Below are positions 33,314 through 41,202 of a stretch of 64,000 nucleotides of DNA, in pieces. Below the pieces are notes generated by a model. The model was given only the letters and a program-made list of their open reading frames with translations. It made no database searches and had not been told where the DNA came from. Origin of the DNA: Flavobacterium sp. UBA7680 (lineage in GTDB: Bacteria > Bacteroidota > Bacteroidia > Flavobacteriales > Flavobacteriaceae). The DNA is taken from assembly GCF_002482975.1 (NCBI RefSeq), contig NZ_DLHA01000058.1, positions 128,137 through 192,136 on the forward strand, written 5' to 3'. The stretch's first letter is position 1, and each line of letters begins with the position of its first letter. Both the position numbers and the translations under genes were made by a program.

Positions 33314-33332
33314 CAAATTTAGTGTATTTTTG
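33314..33332. promoter_or_regulatory. Opposed -7 boxes in the divergent gap
   Basis: TAAATTTG on the minus strand (33321-33314) and TATTTTTG on the plus strand (33325-33332) lie three bases apart and point at the two methyltransferase genes. Neither has a clear TTTG at -33. Confidence 0.3.
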
Positions 33333-33418
33333 CCGAAAAATAACTATTTCGCGAGGATACCTAAATAAACGTTATCATCTGTATGTGATTGGAGTTGTTT
33401 TTTAATACAAAAATAAAG

Positions 33419-34582
33419 ATGGAAGAAAATTTTAGAATGATAGCCAAATGTTTTTTTGGCTTTGAGGAGATATTAGAACAGGAATTGCGTGCGCTTGGGG
33501 CTCAGGATGTTGAAAAAGGAGTGCGAATGGTTAGTTTTAAAGGAGATAAAGGTTTTATGTACAAAGCTAATTTATCGCTTAGAACGGCACTAAAAGTTCT
33601 TAAACCTATTTACTCTTTTAGAGCTAATAATGAGCAGGCATTATATAAAGGAATTTCGGGAATAAACTGGTCTAAGTTATTGAATGCCAATCAAACTTTT
33701 GTGATTGATGCTACGGTGCATTCGACTTATTTTAACCATTCTGAATTTGTTTCTCAAAAATGTAAAGATGCGATTGTTGACCAATTTAGAGAGAGAACGG
33801 GACAAAGACCAAGTATTGATAAACAATATCCGGATTTGAGAATCAATGTTCATATTGATAAAGATCAGGTTTCGGTTGCGTTAGATACTTCAGGAAATTC
33901 ATTGCATCAGCGTGGTTATAGAACGGCAACGAATATTGCGCCTATAAACGAGGTTTTGGCAGCTGGAATTTTATTATTATCAGGCTGGGAAGGACAAAGT
34001 CACTTTTTAGATCCAATGTGCGGTTCTGGAACTTTCCTTGCCGAAGCGGCGATGATTGCCTGCAATATTCCGGCAAATATTAACCGTAAAGAGTTTGCCT
34101 TTGAAAAATGGAAAGACTGGGACAATGATTTATTTGATCAGATTGTAAACAGTTTGATGAAGAAAACCAAAGAGTTTCATTACACTATAAAAGGTTTTGA
34201 TAAAGCGCCAAGTGCGGTAAGCAAAGCTAAAGATAATATCAAAAATGCGAATCTGGAAGATTATGTAACGATTGAAGATAATAACTTTTTTGACAGCGAA
34301 AAAGCGGTTGAAGGAAAACTTCACGTTGTGTTTAACCCGCCGTATGATGAACGTTTAGATATTCACATGGAAGAATTCTACAAAAACATTGGAGATACTT
34401 TAAAGAAAAATTATCCGGGAACAAATGCCTGGTTCATCACAGCAAATCTTGAAGCTTTAAAATTTGTTGGATTAAAACCGTCAAGAAAAATCAAACTTTT
34501 TAACGGAAGTCTTGAAGCACGTTTGGTAAAATACGAAATGTACGAAGGAAGTAAGAGAACGAAATTTCAAGTTTCGGAATAG
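33419..34582 (+). CDS. THUMP-domain RNA guanine-N2 methyltransferase-like protein (RlmL N-terminal half type)
   Basis: 387 residues from MEENFRMIAKCFFGFEEILE. The N-terminal ferredoxin-like and THUMP domain occupies about 5-160. The methyltransferase domain follows, with FLDPMCGSGTFLAEAAM and the RNA-base motif FNPPYDER. It corresponds to the RlmL half of E. coli RlmKL, which makes m2G2445 in 23S rRNA; the RlmK half is absent, as is common outside enterobacteria. The in-frame TTG start ten codons upstream is unlikely. Confidence 0.88.
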   Translation: MEENFRMIAKCFFGFEEILEQELRALGAQDVEKGVRMVSFKGDKGFMYKANLSLRTALKVLKPIYSFRANNEQALYKGISGINWSKLLNANQTFVIDATVHSTYFNHSEFVSQKCKDAIVDQFRERTGQRPSIDKQYPDLRINVHIDKDQVSVALDTSGNSLHQRGYRTATNIAPINEVLAAGILLLSGWEGQSHFLDPMCGSGTFLAEAAMIACNIPANINRKEFAFEKWKDWDNDLFDQIVNSLMKKTKEFHYTIKGFDKAPSAVSKAKDNIKNANLEDYVTIEDNNFFDSEKAVEGKLHVVFNPPYDERLDIHMEEFYKNIGDTLKKNYPGTNAWFITANLEALKFVGLKPSRKIKLFNGSLEARLVKYEMYEGSKRTKFQVSE

Positions 34583-34584
34583 TA

Positions 34585-34653
34585 ACAAAGGGACAAAGGT
34601 TCAAAGGAACAGAGGTTTAAAAACTTTGTCCCTTTGAACCTTTGTAACTCTGA
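34585..34653. repeat. Facing period-8 arrays (ACAAAGGT type)
   Basis: Four plus-strand octamers ACAAAGGG, ACAAAGGT, TCAAAGGA, ACAGAGGT (34585-34616) face four on the minus strand (34622-34653: AACTTTGT, CCCTTTGA, ACCTTTGT, AACTCTGA). Together they can form a long imperfect hairpin. The array begins two bases after a stop codon. Confidence 0.75.
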
Positions 34654-34671
34654 ACCTCAAAAAAGAAAAAA

Positions 34672-34908
34672 ATGACAAAACTACAAGTAAGAGCTTTTCT
34701 ATACCAATTAGGAAGTTTCGCGATTCTATTTATTTTAGGAAGATTTATAATTGCAGAATATACAGGATTAACCGGAATCTGGATTCCGATGACGTCGTTT
34801 GTTGCGGCAACTATTATTGCGCCTAAATTTCAGGCTGTGAAGACAAAAGACGGCGAAAAACTTTTTATGAAATGGATTTTTATAAAAGGGATTAGAGTTA
34901 TTGGATAA
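34672..34908 (+). CDS. Small two-TM membrane protein
   Basis: 78 residues, not recognised. Hydrophobic segments at about 8-26 (AFLYQLGSFAILFILGRFI) and 32-52 (LTGIWIPMTSFVAATIIAP), then a basic tail (KTKDGEKLFMKWIFIKGIRV). No motif gives a function. It lies 18 bases before the racemase gene and may share its transcript. Confidence 0.6.
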   Translation: MTKLQVRAFLYQLGSFAILFILGRFIIAEYTGLTGIWIPMTSFVAATIIAPKFQAVKTKDGEKLFMKWIFIKGIRVIG

Positions 34909-34926
34909 ATTTTTAAAATCAGCAAT

Positions 34927-35619
34927 ATGAGGAAAATTGGACTTATTGGCGGTATAAGCTGGGTTTCGACTACAGATTATTACAAACTTATAAATCTGGG
35001 AATTAACGAAAAGCTGGGAGGTTTAAACTTCTCTGAATGTTTGGTATATTCTTTTAATTATGCTGATATTAAAAAGAATAATGACAATAATGATTGGGAT
35101 TCTACTTTTAAGATGCTTTTTAAAGGCTGCGAATTTTTAAAATCGGGCGGGGCAGAAGCTATTATTTTATGTGCTAATACGATGCATTTAATTGCAGATA
35201 AACTTCAGGAAGCGATCGATTTACCTGTTATTCATATTGCGGTTGAAACTGCGGTTGAAATTCAAAAGAAGCAATTAAAAAAGGTTGGTTTATTGGGAAC
35301 TAAGTTTACAATGGAATTGGACTTTTTTAAAGATAAACTGGCTGCACAAGGTATCGAAGCTATAATTCCAACCAGCGAAAATGATAAAGATTTTATTCAT
35401 TATACGATTTTCGAAGAATTGGGAAGAGGAATTGTAACGGATGAAATGAAAAAACGTTATATAGAAATTGCTAACGAACTGATTCAGAACGGTGCAGAAG
35501 GAATTATTTTAGGTTGTACCGAAATTCCTTTAGTAATAAAAGAAGGAGATTTGTCAGTTCCCATTTTTGATACAACTTTAATACACGCAAAAGCGGCTGT
35601 TGAATTTCAGTTGTCTTAA
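34927..35619 (+). CDS. Aspartate/glutamate racemase family protein
   Basis: 230 residues of the cofactor-independent Asp/Glu racemase fold. The two catalytic cysteines are visible: C82 in AIILCANTMHLIAD and C197 in IILGCTEIPLVI. The N-terminus RKIGLIGGISWVSTTDYYKL is the YgeA/aspartate-racemase type rather than MurI. It would interconvert D- and L-forms of an acidic or related amino acid. A perfect terminator follows. Confidence 0.9.
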   Translation: MRKIGLIGGISWVSTTDYYKLINLGINEKLGGLNFSECLVYSFNYADIKKNNDNNDWDSTFKMLFKGCEFLKSGGAEAIILCANTMHLIADKLQEAIDLPVIHIAVETAVEIQKKQLKKVGLLGTKFTMELDFFKDKLAAQGIEAIIPTSENDKDFIHYTIFEELGRGIVTDEMKKRYIEIANELIQNGAEGIILGCTEIPLVIKEGDLSVPIFDTTLIHAKAAVEFQLS

Positions 35620-35630
35620 ATAAGTATAAA

Positions 35631-35660
35631 AAAAGCCACGAATTCGTGGCTTTTATTTTT
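35631..35660. terminator. Bidirectional terminator between convergent genes
   Basis: A perfect 24-base palindrome, AAAAGCCACGAA / TTCGTGGCTTTT, flanked by A and T tracts, between the racemase gene and the DUF6048 gene. The sequence is a short form of the CCACGAATT repeat at 25745. Confidence 0.85.
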
Positions 35661-35667
35661 GTAAAAA

Positions 35668-36492
35668 TTATTTCTTTTTAGGAGCTTGTTTCTGAATTTC
35701 AGGCACGATTACCTTTTTCTTGTAAATAGGGATGAAGTAAGAAACGGTATAGTTAAAACCTACACCAAAACTTCCGTCATAAGTTCTGTTGAAACCCGGA
35801 ATATAAAGGTTATCAAAGCCCGAAGGTTTATTGTTCATCACCAAAAGCTTCAACTGAACGCCAAAACCTACGAATAGATTATCAAAAACTTCTGCTTTAA
35901 TTCCTCCAGCAACTTCAAGCCATGCAGCACTTAAACCGCTGTTTTTTTGATTTGCTTCAATTGAAGGTTTTTCTCCCCAATACGGATTTGAATTGTAAAT
36001 TTTATAGCTGTTTAAGTCTTGGCTGAAAGAACTGAAACCACCTCGTAAACCAATTGTAATAAGGTTTTCCATATCAAGCCAGTTGTCATACAAATTGTAA
36101 TCAAAACCTCCTTTAATATAGGTTCCTGTCGCTGTAGAGTTTAATCTGTCGTCATCAGTAGTTTTGTCTTCAAAACCCAATTCGGCAGCTAAATAGTATC
36201 TTTTTGTTAAACGCCAGTCACCGGTAAATTCTACACCTTTATAATCCTTGTCATAAAAACCTCTGGTTAATTTGTACAAATCAACACCTACACGCAAACC
36301 GTAACGGTCTGTTTTAGGCGGAACAATAGTGTCTGCCTTAACTTCCTGAACCGCAGGTTTTGCTGTTTTAGCTTTTGGTTTTTCGGTAACTATTGGTTTT
36401 GTTGTTGTCGAATCTTTGATTTCCTGAGCATGTCCCAAAAGCATTGCAAAAACGAAACAAAGACTAAAATAATATTTCAAGGTGTGTTTCAT
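35668..36492 (-). CDS. DUF6048 outer-membrane beta-barrel protein
   Basis: 274 residues from MKHTLKYYFSLCFVFAMLLG, a signal peptide ending GHAQ. A Lys/Thr/Pro-rich linker (about 23-60) leads to a beta-barrel-like domain with alternating strands (YGLRVGVDLYKL, TGDWRLTKRYYLAAELGF, FGVGFNYTVSYFIPIY). The start overlaps the 3' end of the DUF6452 gene by 29 bases. The pair DUF6452-DUF6048 behind rlmD is a recurring flavobacterial arrangement. It is likely a small outer-membrane barrel with its lipoprotein partner; function unknown. Confidence 0.78.
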   Translation of the reverse strand: MKHTLKYYFSLCFVFAMLLGHAQEIKDSTTTKPIVTEKPKAKTAKPAVQEVKADTIVPPKTDRYGLRVGVDLYKLTRGFYDKDYKGVEFTGDWRLTKRYYLAAELGFEDKTTDDDRLNSTATGTYIKGGFDYNLYDNWLDMENLITIGLRGGFSSFSQDLNSYKIYNSNPYWGEKPSIEANQKNSGLSAAWLEVAGGIKAEVFDNLFVGFGVQLKLLVMNNKPSGFDNLYIPGFNRTYDGSFGVGFNYTVSYFIPIYKKKVIVPEIQKQAPKKK

Positions 36493-37036
36493 TTTCCAGT
36501 TCAATGTTACGGGTTTTTAAATTTAAAGTCTTCATCCAAACGCCATCTCCTGTATCAGGATCATCTGTACGTATATAGCCAGAAGTATTAGGTATCTCAG
36601 TAGTTTGCTCGTTAAGCATAAAAATGGTTTTAAAACCACAAGCTCTGGATACATATGAAGTTTGACGTGTATAGTTGAATGTTATGATATCGCTGTTTGT
36701 GACATCCGGATTTGGATCATCAGAGTCTAATATAAATTTATAACCGGTGATATCTTCATCAATTTTTAGCGGTATAGAAATAGTATTTCCGTTTGCCAGA
36801 TATTTTGTTGTAGTTGTACCACTTTCATTAAAAACAATTCCGTTAGGATCAGCGCCCGGGCCAATACCAATAACTCTTAAATTGGTTACACTTCTTGGTG
36901 TAGACGGATCTGCACTGCTGTAAAATTTAATTACTAATCTTGGAGTAGTAGGTGTGTTTGCGTCGCAGATATCATCTTTCTCACAGCTGGATAAACCAAA
37001 TGTAAAGACTAATAAAAGAGAAATTATTTTTTTCAT
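36464..37036 (-). CDS. DUF6452 lipoprotein
   Basis: 190 residues. Lipobox LSSC (C18), then CDANTPTTPRLVIKFY, a beta-rich domain with the RVIGIGPGADPNG loop and a late cysteine in SRACGFKTIF. It begins 14 bases after rlmD and overlaps DUF6048 by 29 bases, so the three are one operon with tight coupling. It is probably an inner-leaflet lipoprotein acting with the DUF6048 barrel. No enzymatic motif is present. Confidence 0.78.
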   Translation of the reverse strand: MKKIISLLLVFTFGLSSCEKDDICDANTPTTPRLVIKFYSSADPSTPRSVTNLRVIGIGPGADPNGIVFNESGTTTTKYLANGNTISIPLKIDEDITGYKFILDSDDPNPDVTNSDIITFNYTRQTSYVSRACGFKTIFMLNEQTTEIPNTSGYIRTDDPDTGDGVWMKTLNLKTRNIELENETHLEILF

Positions 37037-37050
37037 CTAGCGTTTTATAA

Positions 37051-38463
37051 TTATCGAAGTTCTAAAAGTACAACATTTTCAACATGATGCGTCTGCGGAA
37101 ACATATCAACCGGACGTACGCGGGTAACTTTGTATTTTTCGTCCATTAAGGCTAAATCACGTGCTTGTGTTGCAGAGTTACAACTCACATAAACTACTTT
37201 TTTTGGAGCAATTTTTAAAATCTGATCAATTACGGCAGCATGCATTCCGTCTCTCGGCGGGTCTGTAATAATAACATCAGGTTTTCCGTGTTGTGCAATA
37301 AAAGCTTCATTGAATACCACTTTCATGTCTCCAACAAAAAACTCACAATTCGTAATATTATTGCGTTCAGCGTTTGCTTTAGCGTCTAAAATTGCTTCTG
37401 GAACACTTTCTACACCAATTACTTTTTTTGCTTTTTTAGAAACAAACTGCGCAATAGTTCCCGTTCCTGTATATAAATCGTAAACAGTTTCTTCTCCTGT
37501 TAATCCTGCATAATCACGAGTTATTTTGTATAATTCGTAAGCCTGATCTGAGTTAGTCTGGTAGAAAGATTTAGCATTGATGCTAAATTTTAAACCTTCC
37601 ATTTCTTCTAAGATATAATCTCTTCCTTTATAAAGCTTAATATCCTGATCGTAAATCGTATCGTTTTGTTTCGCATTTACCACATATTGTAAAGAGGTAA
37701 TCTGCGGAAATTTTTCGTATAAATGATCTAAAACCAATTCGCAGTTTGCTTTATCATTTTCAAAAAACTGAATCAAAACCATGATTTCGCCAGTCGAAGC
37801 CGTACGAATCATTAGAGTTCTTAATAATCCGGAATGTTCTCTCGGATTAAAAAACGCTAAATTATGTTCGTTAGCAAATTCCCTAATTTCATTTCTAATG
37901 GCATTTGAAGGATCTTCTTGTAAATGACATTTTTCGATGTCAAGAATTTTATCCCACATTTTCGGAATATGAAATCCTAAAGCATTTCTGTTTCCTAAAT
38001 CTTCTGTGCTTCCAATTTCTTTTTCAGTTAACCAACGGCTGTTAGAAAACGAAAATTCCATTTTATTTCTGTAGAAAAATTGTTTATCTGAACCTAAAAT
38101 AGTTTCAAATTCCGGTAATTCAACTTTTCCAATACGCTGTAAATGATTTTTTACCTCGTTTTGTTTGTAATACAGCTGCTGGCTGTATTTCATGTTTTGC
38201 CATTTACATCCGCCGCAAACACCAAAATGATCACAGATTGGATCAATACGATGTTCTGATAATTCGTGAAATTTCACGGCTTTTCCTTCGTAGTATGCTT
38301 TTCTTTTTTTGAATGTTTGTACATCAACAACATCGCCAGGAACGACATTCGGAATAAAGATTACTTTTCCGTCAGGAGCTTTTGCTACTGAGACTCCTTT
38401 TGCTCCGGCATCAAGAACCTGAATTTGATGAAAGACAACTTTGTCTGTATTTTTTCTTCCCAT
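37051..38463 (-). CDS. rlmD: 23S rRNA (uracil-1939-C5)-methyltransferase
   Basis: 470 residues. N-terminal TRAM domain (about 8-66). Four cysteines match the [4Fe-4S] ligands of RlmD: C77, C83 and C86 in CDHFGVCGGCKWQ, and C179 in IEKCHLQ. The methyltransferase domain has FYQTNSDQAYELY, DLYTGTGTIAQF, ITDPPRDGMH and the nucleophile motif VYVSCNSATQARDL. It adds C5-methyl to a uracil of 23S rRNA. It could also belong to the wider TrmA/RumA family with another target. A consensus promoter sits so close that the mRNA may be leaderless. Confidence 0.9.
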   Translation of the reverse strand: MGRKNTDKVVFHQIQVLDAGAKGVSVAKAPDGKVIFIPNVVPGDVVDVQTFKKRKAYYEGKAVKFHELSEHRIDPICDHFGVCGGCKWQNMKYSQQLYYKQNEVKNHLQRIGKVELPEFETILGSDKQFFYRNKMEFSFSNSRWLTEKEIGSTEDLGNRNALGFHIPKMWDKILDIEKCHLQEDPSNAIRNEIREFANEHNLAFFNPREHSGLLRTLMIRTASTGEIMVLIQFFENDKANCELVLDHLYEKFPQITSLQYVVNAKQNDTIYDQDIKLYKGRDYILEEMEGLKFSINAKSFYQTNSDQAYELYKITRDYAGLTGEETVYDLYTGTGTIAQFVSKKAKKVIGVESVPEAILDAKANAERNNITNCEFFVGDMKVVFNEAFIAQHGKPDVIITDPPRDGMHAAVIDQILKIAPKKVVYVSCNSATQARDLALMDEKYKVTRVRPVDMFPQTHHVENVVLLELR

Positions 38464-38467
38464 AGCG

Positions 38468-38497
38468 CAAAAATAAGGGTTTGTAAACTTTTACAAA
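38468..38497 (-). promoter_or_regulatory. Promoter of the rlmD operon, probably leaderless
   Basis: Minus strand: TTTG (38497-38494), an 18-base spacer and TATTTTTG (38475-38468). The -7 box ends four bases before the ATG, so transcription would begin at or next to the start codon. Confidence 0.6.
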
Positions 38498-38558
38498 TTT
38501 TATTTTCAAAATATTTTATCAAATTGTGTAATTTACTAGTTTAATAAACTTTAAAAGT

Positions 38559-38566
38559 TAACTTTG
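38559..38566 (+). promoter_or_regulatory. -7 box before the histidine kinase gene
   Basis: TAACTTTG matches TAnnTTTG and would give a leader of about 50 bases. The -33 region is not convincing. Confidence 0.3.
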
Positions 38567-38622
38567 TTCCTGATATTCAGCCCCAAGCTACAATATATTA
38601 TCAATAGTTTTGTTATGTTTTT

Positions 38623-39672
38623 ATGAAGTTGTATCATAATCTTTCACAAATTAGCTTTTTGAAAAAAAGTTATGCGTTAAAATTTTTATTTGTCGCTTTT
38701 ATAGGAATACATATTCCATTAATTGGAATTTTATTTTTTGTTCTTTTTTTCGAACACACTATCTCACCAGCATCGATTCTGATTTTTTCATTAATAATGA
38801 CATTATTAGCAACCGTTGTAACCCTTATAGTTTTAAAACAGCTGATACGACCTATTTCTATTGCTTCACGATCATTAGATGATTATAGAAATAAAAGAAG
38901 ATTATCAATTCTACCAACAGAATATACTGATGAAGCCGGACTTTTAATGTGCAATATTCAGGAATCGATTTATGAAGCTGAAAGTTTTATAAATGAAAAG
39001 CAGGATTTAATTTACATGCTTTCACACGATTTAAAAAACTTTGCCGGAAATCCGCAAGGTTTGGCGAAATTAATCTTAAGCGAAAATCCGTCAGAATCTG
39101 TTAAACATTTGGCCGATTTAATTTGTGAATCGACTAATTTGCAATTCCGATACATCGAAAACTTCATTAAACTATTAAAAGAACAAGATCAGGTTCTGAA
39201 AGTAAATCAGGAAACTAAAACTATTTATTTTGAAAATATTCTTCCTTTTATCAATGAACAGGTTGAACAGCGATTAATAGATAAAAATATAGTTTTGAAT
39301 TTAAGTGTCGAAACCTACGAAGCTAAACTTTGGATTGATGAAGGTTTGCTGGTTCAGGTTTTGGTAAATTTAATTAGTAATGCGATTAAGTTTTCTTATT
39401 TTGACAGTGATATTAAAGTCAGAATTTATAAAGAAGATTCAAATCTTGTTATTACTGTTGCAGATAGAGGAATTGGTTTTGATAAAAATCAGATGGAAGA
39501 ATTATTTAAAAAATTCACCAAAATGAGCCGTTTAGGAACTGCTAACGAATCCTCAACCGGAATCGGACTTTATTTATGCAAAAAAATTATCGAAAAAAAT
39601 AAAGGCCGATTAAATGCCATAAGTGAAGGCAAAAATAAAGGTGCTGAGTTTAGGATTGAATTTGAGATCTAA
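38623..39672 (+). CDS. Membrane histidine kinase without adjacent response regulator
   Basis: 349 residues. Two TM helices (about 19-43 and 50-71) with only a tiny loop between them, so there is no extracytoplasmic sensor domain. A HAMP-like linker follows (LIRPISIASRSLDDYRNKRR), then a HisKA-like helix with H135 in MLSHDLKNFAGN, where most kinases have HExR(T)P. HATPase_c carries DEGLLVQVLVNLISNAIKFS, ADRGIGFD and STGIGLYLCKKII. It probably senses a membrane or cytoplasmic signal. No response regulator lies within reach, so the partner is elsewhere. Confidence 0.88.
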   Translation: MKLYHNLSQISFLKKSYALKFLFVAFIGIHIPLIGILFFVLFFEHTISPASILIFSLIMTLLATVVTLIVLKQLIRPISIASRSLDDYRNKRRLSILPTEYTDEAGLLMCNIQESIYEAESFINEKQDLIYMLSHDLKNFAGNPQGLAKLILSENPSESVKHLADLICESTNLQFRYIENFIKLLKEQDQVLKVNQETKTIYFENILPFINEQVEQRLIDKNIVLNLSVETYEAKLWIDEGLLVQVLVNLISNAIKFSYFDSDIKVRIYKEDSNLVITVADRGIGFDKNQMEELFKKFTKMSRLGTANESSTGIGLYLCKKIIEKNKGRLNAISEGKNKGAEFRIEFEI

Positions 39673-39675
39673 GTT

Positions 39676-39707
39676 TCTAAGGTTCTGAGATACTAAGATG
39701 CTGAGCT
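39676..39707. repeat. Period-8 array (TCTAAGGT/TCTGAGAT type)
   Basis: Four exact octamers, TCTAAGGT, TCTGAGAT, ACTAAGAT, GCTGAGCT, start three bases after the kinase stop codon. Confidence 0.7.
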
Positions 39708-39721
39708 TTTTCTTTTTGAAC

Positions 39722-39817
39722 TTAATTTTTTTGCTCATCCATTAATTCTTCATCATCTCTTTCGCGGGAAAGAATTAAAAGACATACAATTTTTAAATAG
39801 AAACTTATATTTTTCAT
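39722..39817 (-). CDS. Candidate 31-residue small protein
   Basis: An ATG-started frame with two contrasting halves: a hydrophobic N-terminus (MKNISFYLKIVCLLILS) and an acidic C-terminus (RERDDEELMDEQKN), ending in TAA. It sits in an otherwise empty 376-base gap, with a perfect bidirectional terminator at 39988 on its upstream side separating it from the aldo/keto reductase gene. I recall similar short proteins in flavobacteria but cannot verify this. No promoter consensus was found upstream, so it may be chance. The remainder of the gap holds only the octamer array and AT-rich sequence. Confidence 0.4.
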   Translation of the reverse strand: MKNISFYLKIVCLLILSRERDDEELMDEQKN

Positions 39818-39987
39818 AGTTATGATTTGGTTAGTTTTTTGTTATGAAGATGTTAGTTTTTTAAAATGGTTGCGCGAATAAACGAAAAAAATATCCTACT
39901 ATATAATATTTTATGCAAAGAAGAGAACTTTAAGCTTATATAAAAGCTGTTTAAAGATATTTAAGCAATAAAATAGGGTAGATGTAT

Positions 39988-40029
39988 AAAAAAAGGGAAG
40001 TTTTATTTAAATAAAACTTCCCTTTTTTT
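39988..40029. terminator. Perfect 42-base palindromic terminator
   Basis: Arms of 21 bases (seven As, GGGAAG, TTTTATTT and the exact inverse) with no extra loop bases. A and T tracts on both sides make it work in both directions; it ends the aldo/keto reductase transcript. Confidence 0.88.
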
Positions 40030-40048
40030 GAGATTATTCATTTATGTT

Positions 40049-41035
40049 TTACCAAAGATGATGTACGTCTTGCTTTATATACTTTTCGTAAATTTTATTC
40101 ATTTCAGAAATTTTCTCCGAACTTAATTTTGGTAAATCATATACTGATAAATTAGAAAGTACATGACTTTCTTTTGAAGCTCCGGGAATAATACAACTAA
40201 TTTCATTGAAACTCAAAATCCATTGCAAAGCAATAGGAGCAAGGTTTGCAGTTTCAGGAAATAAAGCTTTTAATTCTTCAACGGCTTTTAAACCTAAATC
40301 ATAATCGATTCCGGAAAAAGTTTCGCCTTTATCAAAAGCATCTCCGTTTCTGTTGAAATTTCTATGATCTTGTGCGTCAAAAGTGGTTTTTGCATCAAAT
40401 TTACCCGTTAAAAGTCCGCTTGCAAGAGGAACTCTCGCAATGATTCCAATATCTTTCTTTTTGGCTTCTGAGAAAAATAATTGTGACGGACGCTGACGAA
40501 ATAAATTGAAAATAATCTGAACCGTTGTTACATTCGAATATTCGATTGCTTTTAAAGCTTCTTCGACTTTTTCGACACTCACGCCTAAATTCAAAATTTT
40601 GCCCTGATCTTTCAATCGGTCAAACATTTCGAAAATTTCAGGTCGGTAATACACTTCCGTAGGCGGACAGTGCAGCTGAATCAAATCTAAAGTTTCTAAT
40701 CCGGTTCTTTTAAGACTGTCTTCAACAAATTTCTGAAGTACTTTAGGCTGATATCCATCATTCACATGCGGATTAATCTGACGTCCGCATTTTGTCGCAA
40801 CGTAAATACGTTCAGAACGAGAACGAACTACTCGTCCAACAGCAGTTTCACTTAATCCGTTTTCATAAACATCGGCAGTATCGATGAAGTTTACGCCGTT
40901 GTCAATTGCCGTGTTGATAAGTTCATCAGCAGTTTTATCATTAAATCCCGAACCCCATTTTCCCCCAACCTGCCAAGTTCCAAGTGAGATTTCAGATATA
41001 TTAAAGTTTGTTTTTCCTAGTTTTCTGTAAAGCAT
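40049..41035 (-). CDS. Aldo/keto reductase
   Basis: 328 residues, (beta/alpha)8 NADPH-dependent oxidoreductase. The catalytic tetrad is complete: D52 and Y57 in FIDTADVYENG, K82 in YVATKCGRQ and H122 in LIQLHCPP. The C-terminal cofactor motif IPGASKESHV is present. It belongs to the broad bacterial 'general stress protein 69/YghZ-like' type, whose substrate is usually unknown. It is transcribed alone, flanked by a palindromic terminator and a period-8 repeat block. Confidence 0.92.
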   Translation of the reverse strand: MLYRKLGKTNFNISEISLGTWQVGGKWGSGFNDKTADELINTAIDNGVNFIDTADVYENGLSETAVGRVVRSRSERIYVATKCGRQINPHVNDGYQPKVLQKFVEDSLKRTGLETLDLIQLHCPPTEVYYRPEIFEMFDRLKDQGKILNLGVSVEKVEEALKAIEYSNVTTVQIIFNLFRQRPSQLFFSEAKKKDIGIIARVPLASGLLTGKFDAKTTFDAQDHRNFNRNGDAFDKGETFSGIDYDLGLKAVEELKALFPETANLAPIALQWILSFNEISCIIPGASKESHVLSNLSVYDLPKLSSEKISEMNKIYEKYIKQDVHHLW

Positions 41036-41048
41036 TTTCTTTTTAGTT

Positions 41049-41194
41049 ACAAAGGTTCATAGTTACAAAGTTGCAAAGGTTTTTTGTAGAGGCGCACAGC
41101 AGTGCGTCTTATAGGGAGTTATAAGCTGTTGTAACCAGTTTATAAAAACGTAGTTGCGCTAACCCTTTGTCCCTTTGAACCTTTGTCACTTTGT
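41049..41194. repeat. Composite repeat: facing period-8 arrays around a GCGCAC hairpin
   Basis: Plus-strand octamers ACAAAGGT, TCATAGTT, ACAAAGTT, GCAAAGGT (41049-41080) face CCCTTTGT, CCCTTTGA, ACCTTTGT, CACTTTGT (41163-41194). Between them AGGCGCAC/GTGCGTCT (41090-41109) forms a short hairpin around loop AGCA. It lies between the aldo/keto reductase start and the cysM stop. Confidence 0.7.
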
Positions 41195-41202
41195 CCCTCT
41201 TT

